Positions 18,062 through 27,004 of a DNA stretch of 64,000 nucleotides are shown one piece after another. A model generated the notes under the pieces. It saw only the letters and a program-made list of their open reading frames with translations, made no database searches and was not told the origin of the DNA. How positions within the stretch are numbered: position 1 is the stretch's first letter; every line of letters starts with the position of its first letter. A program made the translations under genes and the position numbers. Source of the DNA: Rhodospirillaceae bacterium. GTDB lineage: Bacteria; Pseudomonadota; Alphaproteobacteria; UBA8366; Aestuariispiraceae. The stretch covers positions 248,001-312,000 of the forward strand of contig PAQY01000013.1 of NCBI GenBank assembly GCA_002709955.1, read 5' to 3'.

Positions 18062-19816
18062 ATGACAGTCACATCGCTTGAAACGATGCCGGCTGACTCC
18101 CTCCTGGGTCGGTTCGAGCGGGCGAAAGCCCGCCGTTCCGCCTGGGAAAGTCACTGGCGTGAATGTTACGACTATGCCATGCCTCAGCGGGACGGGGCCT
18201 TATCGGAAACGGTTCCGGGTCAGAAAAAGACGGATAAGCTGTTTGATGGCACGGCACCCGATGCGGTGGATCAATTGGCGGCCAGTCTGATGGCGGAATT
18301 GACGCCGCCCTGGAGCCGCTGGTTCGATCTGGTGCCAGGCCCCGACGTACCGGCACAGGACGCCATGCGGATTGCCGGTCCTTTGGAAGAAGCGTCGGCA
18401 ACCTTGCAGCGTCACTTTGACCGGTCCAACTTCGCGGTTGAAATTCATCAATGCTATCTGGACCTTGTGACAGTGGGGACTGCCTGCCTGCTGTTTGAAG
18501 AGGCCGCCCTGGGAGAGTCGACAGCCTTCCGTTTTACAGCCGTTCCCCTGGGGGAGGCTGTGTTGGAAGAAGGGCCGACTGGGCTGTTGGATATCAGTTT
18601 CCGTCGCAGCGAATTTACGGAAGATGCCTTGAAGGCGCGCTTCCCCAAAGCGGATGTGATCACCGATCAGGCGGTCGGTGAAACCGATCAGGGGGACAAA
18701 AAATACGCCGTGCTGGAGGCGGTGATTCCCGATCCGGATCGCGGCTATACCTATCGTGCCCTTTTGACCGAAGGGTCCCATACGGCGGATCGGGCCACGG
18801 AGCTGGCGCAAGGGAGTTTCCCGGCATCACCGTTTATCAATTTTCGGTGGATGAAAGCCCCTGGTGAGATCTATGGGCGCTCCCCCGTGATGAAGGCGCT
18901 GCCGGATATAAAGACCGCCAACAAGGTCGTTGAACTGGTGCTGAAGAATGCCACCATTGCTGTGACAGGCATCTGGCAGGCGGATGATGATGGCGTGCTG
19001 AACCCGGCGACGGTCAAATTGCTGCCGGGGACAATTATTCCAAAGGCGGTCGGGTCCAGTGGTCTGACCCCGCTCTCTGCGCCCGGCAATTTTGATGTAT
19101 CGACATTGATGCTGGACGATATGCGTGGTCGCATTCGCGCCAGCTTGCTGGCCGATAAGCTGGGCCAGGTGAATGCGCCCAAAATGACGGCGACGGAAGT
19201 GTTGGAACGATCGGCGGAAATGGCGCGTCAATTGGGGGCGACCTATGGGCGGTTACAGGCGGAACTGATGTTCCCCCTGGTGCGGCGCGCCGTCTCCATT
19301 TTGCGCCGACGGGGCGAAATTCCAGATATCGTGCTGGATGGACACGAGGTTGATTTGCAGATCGTATCGCCCATCGCCCTGCATCGTCGTCGGGCAGAAG
19401 CACAATCAGCCATGCAATGGTTTGAAATGATCGGTCTGTTTGGCCCAGAAGCCGCCCAGATCGTCAAACCACAGGAAGCCGCGCGATGGCTGGCCAAATC
19501 CTTCCGCATCCCGGACACCTTGCTGCGCACGCCGGAAGAAATGGCGATTGCACAAAACCAGGCTGTGCACGGTCAGGGGGCAGCAACAGGAGCCGATCCA
19601 ATGGCAGGACTTGGCGAAATGTTGGGGCCATTGGCAGGGGGTATTGGTGGGGGTATTGGTGGGGGCGCTGGTGCGCTGGATCCCGCTGCGGCGTTAAGCA
19701 GTCTGGCAGGGGCGGCACAATCAACGGTCAATCCTGCGGCTGGCGCTCCGGCACCCATTCCTGCCCCCGTTCCTGCAATGGCAGGTCCGTTGAAACAGGG
19801 AGGGCGCAATGTCTGA
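18062..19816 (+). CDS. Podovirus-type portal (head-to-tail connector) protein
   Basis: 584 residues, the usual size for T7-like head-tail connectors. Seen: R-R-S-A-W-E-S-H-W-R-E-C-Y-D-Y-A-M-P (near 26-43), the conserved K-L-F-D-G-T-A-P-D-A-V-D-Q-L-A-A-S-L-M-A-E-L-T-P-P-W-S-R-W-F block, and F-R-R-S-E-F-T further on. Portals form the dodecameric ring through which DNA is packaged and ejected. The last 75 residues are low-complexity Gly/Ala/Pro, an atypical tail. The gene is intact, and its end overlaps the next gene by 8 nt. No terminase gene is present in the window, so packaging would need genes elsewhere. Confidence 0.88.
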   Translation: MTVTSLETMPADSLLGRFERAKARRSAWESHWRECYDYAMPQRDGALSETVPGQKKTDKLFDGTAPDAVDQLAASLMAELTPPWSRWFDLVPGPDVPAQDAMRIAGPLEEASATLQRHFDRSNFAVEIHQCYLDLVTVGTACLLFEEAALGESTAFRFTAVPLGEAVLEEGPTGLLDISFRRSEFTEDALKARFPKADVITDQAVGETDQGDKKYAVLEAVIPDPDRGYTYRALLTEGSHTADRATELAQGSFPASPFINFRWMKAPGEIYGRSPVMKALPDIKTANKVVELVLKNATIAVTGIWQADDDGVLNPATVKLLPGTIIPKAVGSSGLTPLSAPGNFDVSTLMLDDMRGRIRASLLADKLGQVNAPKMTATEVLERSAEMARQLGATYGRLQAELMFPLVRRAVSILRRRGEIPDIVLDGHEVDLQIVSPIALHRRRAEAQSAMQWFEMIGLFGPEAAQIVKPQEAARWLAKSFRIPDTLLRTPEEMAIAQNQAVHGQGAATGADPMAGLGEMLGPLAGGIGGGIGGGAGALDPAAALSSLAGAAQSTVNPAAGAPAPIPAPVPAMAGPLKQGGRNV

Positions 19817-20078
19817 TCCAATACAGACCGGTTGGGGAGCACTGACGCCTGTTATCGCGGGCGGTGATCCAGACCTGAAGGCAAAAACGGAACGGGCCTT
19901 CGCGCGATGTTTCGCCGGGGTGGAGGGGGAACTGGCTCTGTCCCATTTGCGGGGGTTGACCCTGGACCGGGCGCTGGGACCAAACAGCACGGATGCTGCC
20001 CTGCGTCACCTGGACGGGCAACGCTGCCTTGTCCTTCACATCCAGTCCCTGATCGATCGCGGTCGTGGACTTTCTTAA
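19809..20078 (+). CDS. Bbp19-like small phage protein
   Basis: 89 residues. The pattern A-F-A-R-C-F-A-G-V-E-G-E-L-A-L-S-H-L-R (about 29-47), then D-A-A-L-R-H-L-D-G-Q-R-C-L-V-L-H-I, matches the Bbp19 family named after the Bordetella phage BPP-1 gene, a small protein encoded near portal and capsid genes whose function is not settled. Starts inside the portal gene end (overlap 8 nt). Supports the podovirus identity of the module. Confidence 0.75.
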   Translation: MSDPIQTGWGALTPVIAGGDPDLKAKTERAFARCFAGVEGELALSHLRGLTLDRALGPNSTDAALRHLDGQRCLVLHIQSLIDRGRGLS

Positions 20079-20093
20079 TGAAGGGAACAAATC

Positions 20094-20846
20094 ATGAATA
20101 AAACTATTGAAACAGCGACTAAACCAGCGCAATCCCCCTCGCAAGGGACAGCAGCGGAAATGAACATTCCGCAAAAGTTCAAGGATCCCGCAACGGGGGA
20201 GGTTAATGTCACCACTCTGCTGCGGTCGTATCAGGAATTGGAACGCAAACTGGGCCAGGGACAGGCACCGGGGGGTGATAATGGCCCCGCGCTAGAACTG
20301 GATCAGGCCGCCATGTTGAAAGCCCTGGGCGTACCCGACACACCCGAACAATACCGCATTGATATTCTGGAAGACTATCTTGAGCGGGATATGGAGATGG
20401 AGGCCGTGCTGCATCGCGCGGGCTTTACGGAGGCTCAGGTACAACTGGTCTATGACCTGGCGGCTGAAAAGCTGGCCCCTTTGATTGTGGAGGTCGTGCA
20501 GGCGGCCCGCGGGGCTGGTGACTCTGCCCGATTGGAAGCACATTTCGGCGGTCCGGAGCGATGGAAGGAAATCCGTCGCCAGATGCGAAAATGGGGCCAG
20601 AAGAACCTGCCGGGGGACGCCTTCAACTCCCTGTGTTCCAGCTTTGATGGGGTCATGGCGGTGCACCGCATGATGGCCGCCGGGGACGAGCCTGGCCTGA
20701 CCAAGGGTGGGGATCGTGGAGAACCGCTGAGCGAGGAACAGTTGAAGCGCCTGATGAATGATCCCCGCTATTGGCGCGATCACGACCCGGCCCTGACCCG
20801 CAAGGTTCAGAACGGCTTTAAGCAACTCTATCCCGACGGTGCCTGA
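20094..20846 (+). CDS. Phage capsid assembly scaffold-like protein
   Basis: 250 residues, soluble and strongly helical, acidic. An early N-I-P-Q-K-F-K-D-P-A-T-G-E-V-N (24-38), then L-L-R-S-Y-Q-E-L-E-R-K-L-G, is the typical opening of phage scaffold-like proteins located between portal and major capsid genes. The last 30 residues contain D-P-R-Y-W-R-D-H-D-P and G-F-K-Q-L-Y-P-D-G, which recur almost unchanged at the end of the next gene. AGGGAACAAATC precedes the ATG. The major capsid gene expected downstream is absent. Confidence 0.75.
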   Translation: MNKTIETATKPAQSPSQGTAAEMNIPQKFKDPATGEVNVTTLLRSYQELERKLGQGQAPGGDNGPALELDQAAMLKALGVPDTPEQYRIDILEDYLERDMEMEAVLHRAGFTEAQVQLVYDLAAEKLAPLIVEVVQAARGAGDSARLEAHFGGPERWKEIRRQMRKWGQKNLPGDAFNSLCSSFDGVMAVHRMMAAGDEPGLTKGGDRGEPLSEEQLKRLMNDPRYWRDHDPALTRKVQNGFKQLYPDGA

Positions 20847-20983
20847 TCGCCGGGATGATGCCCTTGCGCCTTTGCCTTTTCACTGCGACCGCGGGCGGGG
20901 GCGTGTCCATCTGAAGAGACCTTCAGGCATGGAAGACAATCGCGGTCGCACTTACTCAACCACGCGAAAGGAATGACAGTATC

Positions 20984-21304
20984 ATGTTTAACAATAACCA
21001 CTCGGTCCAAGTGATCGCCAATGGCCTTCAATCTCTTACCCAGGCGGAACTGGCGGAACTGGATTCCATCATCACGCCTCGGGCGGCGATTTTGCTGGCC
21101 AAGGCCTTCGGGCCGGAAATCGGCGAATTGCTGGGCCCGTTGCTCAGCAATGATGACCCGAAGGGGAAGGCGGATGCGGAAGAACAACTCCGCCAGATGA
21201 TGCGCGATCCCCGCTATTGGCGCGACCGGGACCCACAGGTCCTCAATGCCGTCAGCGAGGGCTTCAAGCAGCTCTATCCCGAAGGCAGCGCACCGGCTGT
21301 CTGA
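20984..21304 (+). CDS. Short paralogue of the scaffold-like protein C-terminus
   Basis: 106 residues. Its C-terminal 40 residues repeat the end of the preceding protein: E-E-Q-L-(R/K)-x-(M/L)-M-x-D-P-R-Y-W-R-D-x-D-P then V-x-x-G-F-K-Q-L-Y-P-(E/D)-G. The underlying DNA is also very similar (about 20759-20835 and 21197-21283). The N-terminal half is unrelated and helical. This looks like duplication of a terminal domain onto a new start, perhaps a capsid- or portal-docking tail. It follows about 137 nt of non-coding DNA and ends the phage module. Confidence 0.65.
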   Translation: MFNNNHSVQVIANGLQSLTQAELAELDSIITPRAAILLAKAFGPEIGELLGPLLSNDDPKGKADAEEQLRQMMRDPRYWRDRDPQVLNAVSEGFKQLYPEGSAPAV

Positions 21305-21380
21305 CCGGGGAAAGACAACACCGATGGGCGGTGGACCGGCAGTGACTTTGCCCGGACAGGCCCCACCGCTCATCGGGGTT

Positions 21381-21496
21381 GGCTGTAAGCGCAGTGCATT
21401 CGGCGGGCGCACCCTTCGAGACGCTCCGCTCCTCAGGGTGAGAGTGCATTTGGCTAACATTGCGTCACCCCGGACTTTGATCTGGGGTCCAGGGCA
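21381..21496. repeat. Compound repeat, copy A
   Basis: Starts GGCTGTAAGCG and contains ACCCTTCGAGACGC...CAGGGTGA (a hairpin-forming unit), then GAGTGCATTTGGCTAA, then CACCCCGGACTTTGATCTGG. Copy B lies 190 bases downstream. Both sub-units are common dispersed palindromes of alphaproteobacteria. Confidence 0.8.
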
Positions 21497-21544
21497 GTGT
21501 GAAGAGATTTAGGCGTTCCGTTCATTGATCCCCAACACCATTCT

Positions 21545-21582
21545 CATCCTGAGGAGGCGCGTATGCGCCGTCTCGAAGGATG
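21545..21582. repeat. Palindromic element between the two compound repeats
   Basis: CATCCT...AGGATG ends with an internal GGCGC-gtat-GCGCC stem (21556-21569). Matches the layout of frequent alphaproteobacterial intergenic palindromes (CTGAGGAGGCGC / GCGCCGTCTCGAAGG). Confidence 0.8.
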
Positions 21583-21686
21583 GGCTGTAAGTGTAGGCGC
21601 ACCCTTCGAGACGCTGCGCTCCACAGGGTGAGAGTGCATTTGGCTAATGCTTCGTCACCCCGGACTTGATCCGGGGTCCAGGGCGG
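21582..21686. repeat. Compound repeat, copy B
   Basis: Direct repeat of copy A with few substitutions and a 1-nt deletion in the CACCCCGGACTTGATCCGGG part, which here is a better palindrome (CCGGACTTGATCCGG) than in copy A. Confidence 0.8.
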
Positions 21687-21833
21687 CAAGTGCTAAGTGT
21701 AGACCGCGCACTCCATTTCCGATATACATGTTTCAAGGTTCAGAAAGAACCTGAAAGAATGCGTCTTTAAAAGCGGCAGAAGGCCGGATGATGACCGAAG
21801 TGATTTCACCCTTCTATACGGGGGTCGCCTGAT

Positions 21834-23666
21834 ATGTGCGGCCTTGCGGGCTATATCGGCAGCCAGCCGCCCGATGCGGATGTGCGGGCGCGGGTCTTGC
21901 GGGCCATGGCCCATCGCGGACCGGACGGGTCGGGCCAGCGAGTGATTGCCCTGTCGGATTCGACCGTCGTTCTGTTGCATACCCGCCTTGCCATCATTGA
22001 TCCCGATCCTCGTTCTGCCCAACCCTTTGAAGCCGATGGCTGTGTTCTGGTCTTCAATGGGGAGATTTATAACTATCTGGAAATCCGCGACGAGTTGATT
22101 GCGCTGGGTCATTCCTTCCGCACCCACAGCGATACAGAAGTGCTGTTGCAGGCCTATCTGGCCTGGGGAGAGGCAGCGCTGGATCGCCTGGAAGGGATGT
22201 GGGCCTTTGCCCTGCTGGACCCACGGGACGGCGGTCGCCTGCTGTTGTCGCGGGATCGCTTTGGGGAGAAGCCGTTACATCTGCATCGCTGTTCCCATGG
22301 GCTGTATTTCGCGTCAGAGATCAAACAGCTTGCCGCCCTGACCGGTAAACACTTCACAGTGAATGCGGAAAAGGTTCATCGCTTTCTGGCCCATGGCTAT
22401 CGCGCCCTGTTTCGGGACCAGACCTGTTTCTTTCAGGATGTTACGGCCTTCCCCGCAGGTCAGGCAGCCTGGATATCCCAATCGGGCGCAGGGGAGCCTA
22501 AGCCCTACTGGACGCCAACATTTTCGCCCGTTGCAATGACGGCGGGGGAGGCGGCAGAGGGGGCGGCGGCAGAAATCGACCGCGCCATTCGCATCCGGCT
22601 ACGATCAGACGTCCCAATTGCCATCAGCCTGAGTGGCGGCATTGACAGCAATGTTCTGGCCGGGATCGCGGTGCATCGCCATGGCCAGCAATTGCATACC
22701 TTTTCAATGCTGGAGGCAGACCGCGACTATGACGAAAGCGCGGCCATTCGTGCCGCAGCGGCCGCTCTGGGCACGCCCCATCATGAAACCCGTGTCTCCA
22801 GCGACGGCTTCCTGGACCGTCTGGCGCGGATGAGCCTGGCCTATGACGGGCCGGTCCCGTCGCTGGGCATGTATCTGGACGGGTTTCTGTCAGAGGCCGT
22901 GGCCCAGGCGGGCTATAAGGTGCTGATCAATGGCAATGGCGCGGATGAAATCTTTGCCGGCTATTATGATCATTATCTTTTCTGGCTGGCCGGGCAGGCA
23001 GGTCGCGCTGATTTTGACGATTTGATCGCTGAATGGCAGGCATCTTTTGGCCAGCATGTGCGCAATCTGCTGTTGCGCAATCCGCGCGCCTTTATCGATC
23101 ATCCGCGCGAGCGCGGGCATGTGCATCTGAATGCGCCACAGGTTGCTGACTACCTGAAGGCACCGGTGGCAGGGGAATTTGACGAGGCATCCTATTGCCC
23201 CGACCTGTTGCGCAACCGGATGCTGAATGAATTGCTGCGGGAATCTGTACCCGTGCTGACCTGGGCCCATGACAGCCATTACATGGCCCATTCCATCGAA
23301 AATCGCGGTGCCTATCTGGACCGTGGCCTGGTGGATTTCATGCTGACCGTCCCGTCACAACATCTGATTCAGGACGGCTATTCCAAAGCGCTGCTGCGCC
23401 AAGCGGGGGAGGGACTCGTGCCACAGGAAATTTTAAAACTGAAGAAAAAGCTGGGCTTCAACGCGCCCATTGCCTCCCTGTTGGACAGGCGGGCACGGGA
23501 TGTGCGGGACCGGTTGCTGGCTGACAGCGCCCTTTGGGACATTGTGGAGCGCGACTCTGTGGCCCGGCTTTTGCAACCTGAAACAGACAGTCAGGGGATG
23601 GACAATTTCCTGTTCTGCCTGACATCTGCCCGATTGTTTTTTGAAACCAGTGTTGATCCTCGCTAA
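21834..23666 (+). CDS. Asparagine synthase (glutamine-hydrolysing), second divergent copy
   Basis: 610 residues. Glutaminase domain with Cys2, R-G-P-D-G (28-32) and N-G-E-I-Y-N-Y (75-81); synthetase domain with S-G-G-I-D-S-N (267-273) and a N-G-N-G-A-D-E-I-F-A-G-Y block in place of the usual G-E-G-A-D-E. Clearly different in sequence from the copy at 12139. AsnB homologues outside Asn synthesis often build amide bonds in glycans or secondary metabolites. It is followed 15 nt later by a methyltransferase gene, a pairing that favours a specialised modification pathway rather than bulk Asn supply. Confidence 0.9.
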   Translation: MCGLAGYIGSQPPDADVRARVLRAMAHRGPDGSGQRVIALSDSTVVLLHTRLAIIDPDPRSAQPFEADGCVLVFNGEIYNYLEIRDELIALGHSFRTHSDTEVLLQAYLAWGEAALDRLEGMWAFALLDPRDGGRLLLSRDRFGEKPLHLHRCSHGLYFASEIKQLAALTGKHFTVNAEKVHRFLAHGYRALFRDQTCFFQDVTAFPAGQAAWISQSGAGEPKPYWTPTFSPVAMTAGEAAEGAAAEIDRAIRIRLRSDVPIAISLSGGIDSNVLAGIAVHRHGQQLHTFSMLEADRDYDESAAIRAAAAALGTPHHETRVSSDGFLDRLARMSLAYDGPVPSLGMYLDGFLSEAVAQAGYKVLINGNGADEIFAGYYDHYLFWLAGQAGRADFDDLIAEWQASFGQHVRNLLLRNPRAFIDHPRERGHVHLNAPQVADYLKAPVAGEFDEASYCPDLLRNRMLNELLRESVPVLTWAHDSHYMAHSIENRGAYLDRGLVDFMLTVPSQHLIQDGYSKALLRQAGEGLVPQEILKLKKKLGFNAPIASLLDRRARDVRDRLLADSALWDIVERDSVARLLQPETDSQGMDNFLFCLTSARLFFETSVDPR

Positions 23667-23681
23667 AGGGACGTGAACCTT

Positions 23682-24728
23682 ATGGAAAAGACCTATCTGT
23701 CGCGCCTGCAAGACCTGAAGCGCCTTGCCGCTGACCTGCCCCGAACCCGGTTCATGGCCTTGGCGCGGATTGAGGCGCTGATCCGCATGAATATGGGCTG
23801 GGAGGCACTGCAATATGATCAGGCGCTGCCGGAACATCCCTTTGTGCTGACCTATGCGCTGGTGGAGCGCGCCATAGAGGACCTGCAGGCCGCGCGAAAG
23901 ATCGCCTTCTGTGATGGCGGCCTTCCCCTGGATCACGATCCGCGTGATCAGGCGATGGAGGAGGAACATCAGGACCTGTTCCAATCGCTATGGACCCAAT
24001 TCGATGCAGATCAGTATCGCGACCGGATTACCCGCTATGATGATCGCCTGCGCTTTAATGGATTGGACAAGGGTACTTTTGAGGGCATGCGCATTATTGA
24101 TATGGGATGCGGGCATGGGAATTTTGATCACGCGCTGCTGAATGCGGGGGCGGCGGAAGTTGTGGGGGTTGATTACGGATCAGACAGCATCCGCTATGCC
24201 GAAGCCGCGCGCGATAATCTGGGTGTCCCGGAAAGCCGTCTGCGCTTTATCCATGGCACGGTCTATGATGTGCCCGAACAATCCGGCAGCTTTGACGCCG
24301 CCGTTCAAAATGGCGTGTTCCATCATCTGGATGATGAAGACCGCGCATACCGCGAAATGCATCGGCTCCTCAAACCCGGTGGCATTGCCTGGATCTATAC
24401 GGAAGGGGAGGGATCCATCGCCCGTGACTTGTTCCATGTTTCGGTTCAGATCCTGGCAGATGTCCCCGCAAAACTGGTTCAGGATCACCTGGCCCATCTG
24501 GGTTTTTCCATCAACAAGCGCTATCATCTGGGCGATGGGCTGAAGGCAGTATATCGCGCCACCAGCTGGGCCAATATAACGGGGCGTCTGGAAGCCATCG
24601 GCTTTGGGGACTTCAAGCGTCTGATCGGTGGCTTTGATACCGATCTGGATATCACGGATGCCGACCCCTATGCCGCCGAAAAATATGGCGAGGCCGACAT
24701 CCGCATTCTGGCAACCAAGCGGGCCTGA
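23682..24728 (+). CDS. Class I SAM-dependent methyltransferase
   Basis: About 348 residues from ATG 23682 (GTG 23673 is an alternative). The SAM-binding motif I is I-I-D-M-G-C-G-H-G-N-F (138-148), then V-V-G-V-D-Y-G-S-D-S-I, and a V-Q-N-G-V-F-H-H-L-D-D-E motif IV. The N-terminal 120 residues are helical and may bind the substrate. This is the Methyltransf_11/25 type; the substrate is unknown. Sits directly behind the second asparagine synthase gene and is convergent with the lipoprotein gene. Confidence 0.88.
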   Translation: MEKTYLSRLQDLKRLAADLPRTRFMALARIEALIRMNMGWEALQYDQALPEHPFVLTYALVERAIEDLQAARKIAFCDGGLPLDHDPRDQAMEEEHQDLFQSLWTQFDADQYRDRITRYDDRLRFNGLDKGTFEGMRIIDMGCGHGNFDHALLNAGAAEVVGVDYGSDSIRYAEAARDNLGVPESRLRFIHGTVYDVPEQSGSFDAAVQNGVFHHLDDEDRAYREMHRLLKPGGIAWIYTEGEGSIARDLFHVSVQILADVPAKLVQDHLAHLGFSINKRYHLGDGLKAVYRATSWANITGRLEAIGFGDFKRLIGGFDTDLDITDADPYAAEKYGEADIRILATKRA

Positions 24729-24741
24729 AGCGCGCCCCAAA

Positions 24742-25716
24742 CTAATTTGCCGGGCAGGTGACAGCTTTCACAAGCTCACCATTTTGATAGCAGTTTTTTT
24801 GACCGCCATAATACCCACTGGCAGTTTGCTGAGGATAGAGTATTTGCCATCCGTGCAATTTGCCGTTTTTCATTGTCTGCTCGGAAACGACTTCGGTGCC
24901 TTTATAGGAAATTGTCCTGGTTGTGTCGCCGCCAATGGGTTGTGTCACATTCGTCGAATACAGGCCGGACTCGGGTTGGCGGCCAAAAGAGATTGAGGTG
25001 GTGGACATCGGTGCTGCGGCATCTTCGATATACGTGTAGGTGGCAATGGGCGCTTGCCCCATTTCATTCAGAAAAGACCAGTCATTCTTTTCGGCCTTTA
25101 ATGCTCCTGATTCATCGGGGCGCAGAGTGACATTCTTTTGAATCTGGATCGCCCGCATCGGTCCGCTCCATTTCCCGTCCTGATATGTCGCGCGCAGTTG
25201 CGCCACACTATCGGTGACCATGATGGATTCATACTCTGTACCTTCAGCGCTTCGGGTAATGGTTCGTTCCGTTGTGACCAGGGTGACGGGGCCTTCGACA
25301 CCGGATTCATCGCATTTTCCAGAGACGATTGAGGTGTTGTAGGAATTGAAGTCAACCAGATAGGTGCTGCCGAAGCCTTTAAACATTTCCTGATAGTCTT
25401 CGTATTCCATGCTGTGCAGAAGCTTGAAAAGCTTCTTTGGGTCCATTGGACAGGCTGCCTTCGCTTCCGCTTTCAGCTTTTCCGCATCGCGGCCATATTT
25501 GGCGTAATCCGCTTCAAACTCTGTAACAATCGCGTTCAATTTTGGATCAGAGAATTTCGGGTTGCCCTGGGCTTCCAGCCTTGCCGACTCCGCCCTGTAA
25601 TCCGCCTCAACCGAAGACTGAGCCATTTGTGTGATTGCAGCATCGCAGGCGGTCAGTGACATTGCCGCCAGGATCACAGCGACGGATTTAAAATTTCTAA
25701 GGACATGATTGATCAT
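24742..25716 (-). CDS. Hypothetical lipoprotein
   Basis: 324 residues with a signal peptide ending in the lipobox L-T-A-C (Cys24), so exported and lipidated. The mature region has a helical E-A-K-A-A-C part, then beta-rich sequence. The C-terminal segment contains M-K-N-G-K-L-H-G-W-Q-I-L-Y and Y-Q-N-G-E-L-V-K, which resemble MORN-like / YwqK-like antitoxin repeats. No family is certain. Second gene of a leftward pair, 36 nt behind the Cys-rich secreted protein, so the two probably act together at the cell envelope. Confidence 0.65.
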   Translation of the reverse strand: MINHVLRNFKSVAVILAAMSLTACDAAITQMAQSSVEADYRAESARLEAQGNPKFSDPKLNAIVTEFEADYAKYGRDAEKLKAEAKAACPMDPKKLFKLLHSMEYEDYQEMFKGFGSTYLVDFNSYNTSIVSGKCDESGVEGPVTLVTTERTITRSAEGTEYESIMVTDSVAQLRATYQDGKWSGPMRAIQIQKNVTLRPDESGALKAEKNDWSFLNEMGQAPIATYTYIEDAAAPMSTTSISFGRQPESGLYSTNVTQPIGGDTTRTISYKGTEVVSEQTMKNGKLHGWQILYPQQTASGYYGGQKNCYQNGELVKAVTCPAN

Positions 25717-25752
25717 TCTAGACGGTCCTGTTTGTTTTATAAATGGATAGGA

Positions 25753-26991
25753 TCAGTTCACTTCGGCGCATTGATTGTTGCCACAAGCCTGCAGGCATTG
25801 CTGACCCACTTTGGCAAAGTCATCAATCAGGTTGCAGGAATAGGTCCTGGCAAAGTCCTTCATGGCACTGCCGCAGCTGGGTTTCTTATAGGTTATGGGA
25901 ATGGTGTAATTGCCCCCCATTGGACAGCTAAAGTTGAAATTCTCCGTTTGCATCGATGATGAAGACGCTGCCGTGGATTGCGCGCTGCTGGAAGTTCCAG
26001 ATGGTGTGCTTTGAGGCGATGCATTGGAAGGGCTGGTTGTGGATGTGTTGATGGTCTGACCGGCTGCGGCCGCAAGGATCGCATTCAATCCCGGCGCGTC
26101 AAAAGACTGTTCCCCCGTGAAAAGTCCGCCCAGATTGCTGCCCCCACCACTGTAAGAACTCATGATATTCGCCAGCGCATTGCCGCTGCCATCCCCGCTT
26201 ACATCACTGATGAACGCCTGCGCAAGATTCAGCTTTTCCATGTCTGGTAAATCGGAAGATCCGATCATCGCAGCCCCAAGGCCCAGCGCCAGGACCTGTC
26301 CGAAGTCCCATTCATCATCGGAAGAGGCAAGTTGTTGTTGATAGGATTGAACCGCGGCAGTGTGGCGTTGTTCAAACTGCTTTAAGTATTCCGGTGTGGC
26401 GCGGACGAATCGTAAGGAAAAGCCAGCGACCGCGTCTTCGGCGATATAAATGCCATTCTCGGAAGTACCGTCCGCCTTGATCCTTTTACCGATGACGACA
26501 AAACTGCCCTTGGGGAATGAGTCCCATTCTTCGGTTGGCTGTCCGAAATAGTGGAAGTTTCCGACATAAACAGCGTCGCCTGGAATGGCATAGGCCCCTT
26601 CATCATAGGATACAAAGGTTCGGTTCAAATAGGGGTGATGTGTTCGTTTGAACGTCCCCTCGAAATAGGGATCACGTTGGGCTGGTTGCAAAGGGTCGTC
26701 GCGAACCTGCACCCCCCTGTGTGATTGTGCACCCGTATTCAGCATATGACGCGCGACATCATCGGTGAATGTTTCAGGTGGCGTTGGTGCCATAAAGGAA
26801 AACTGGGTGGATGAGTCTGAGTTCTGTTTTTCGGCATCATGCTGCTGTAAAAGCTGCATGACATCCAGACCCAGAGTGCTGTTTGGATCCGATGTATCCT
26901 GTGCCGATGCTATGGAACTGAAAAGCACACAGACAAGACTGGTCAGCAGACTAAAAACGCTCCTAAACCGCACCGCATATCTCCCCAACAT
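25753..26991 (-). CDS. Secreted protein with Ser/Thr-rich linker and Cys-rich C-terminus
   Basis: 412 residues with an N-terminal signal peptide (cleavage after A-S-A, about residue 30). The mature chain starts with a Gln-rich segment, followed by a beta-rich central region, a low-complexity Ser/Thr linker (about 310-345) and a C-terminal domain of about 60 residues with seven cysteines. This modular layout fits an exported surface or periplasmic protein. No family is recognised. Upstream lies a perfect palindrome (27005-27021) that probably controls the pair. Confidence 0.65.
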   Translation of the reverse strand: MLGRYAVRFRSVFSLLTSLVCVLFSSIASAQDTSDPNSTLGLDVMQLLQQHDAEKQNSDSSTQFSFMAPTPPETFTDDVARHMLNTGAQSHRGVQVRDDPLQPAQRDPYFEGTFKRTHHPYLNRTFVSYDEGAYAIPGDAVYVGNFHYFGQPTEEWDSFPKGSFVVIGKRIKADGTSENGIYIAEDAVAGFSLRFVRATPEYLKQFEQRHTAAVQSYQQQLASSDDEWDFGQVLALGLGAAMIGSSDLPDMEKLNLAQAFISDVSGDGSGNALANIMSSYSGGGSNLGGLFTGEQSFDAPGLNAILAAAAGQTINTSTTSPSNASPQSTPSGTSSSAQSTAASSSSMQTENFNFSCPMGGNYTIPITYKKPSCGSAMKDFARTYSCNLIDDFAKVGQQCLQACGNNQCAEVN

Positions 26992-27004
26992 GCAGAAAAT
27001 ACAA

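Larger units (their letters stand above)
21305..21833. other. Gene-free region with repeats between the phage module and asnB
   Basis: About 530 bases without a credible gene. It contains two diverged direct copies of a compound element and one palindromic element, listed separately, then about 140 bases of plain sequence leading to the second asparagine synthase gene. Confidence 0.7.
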
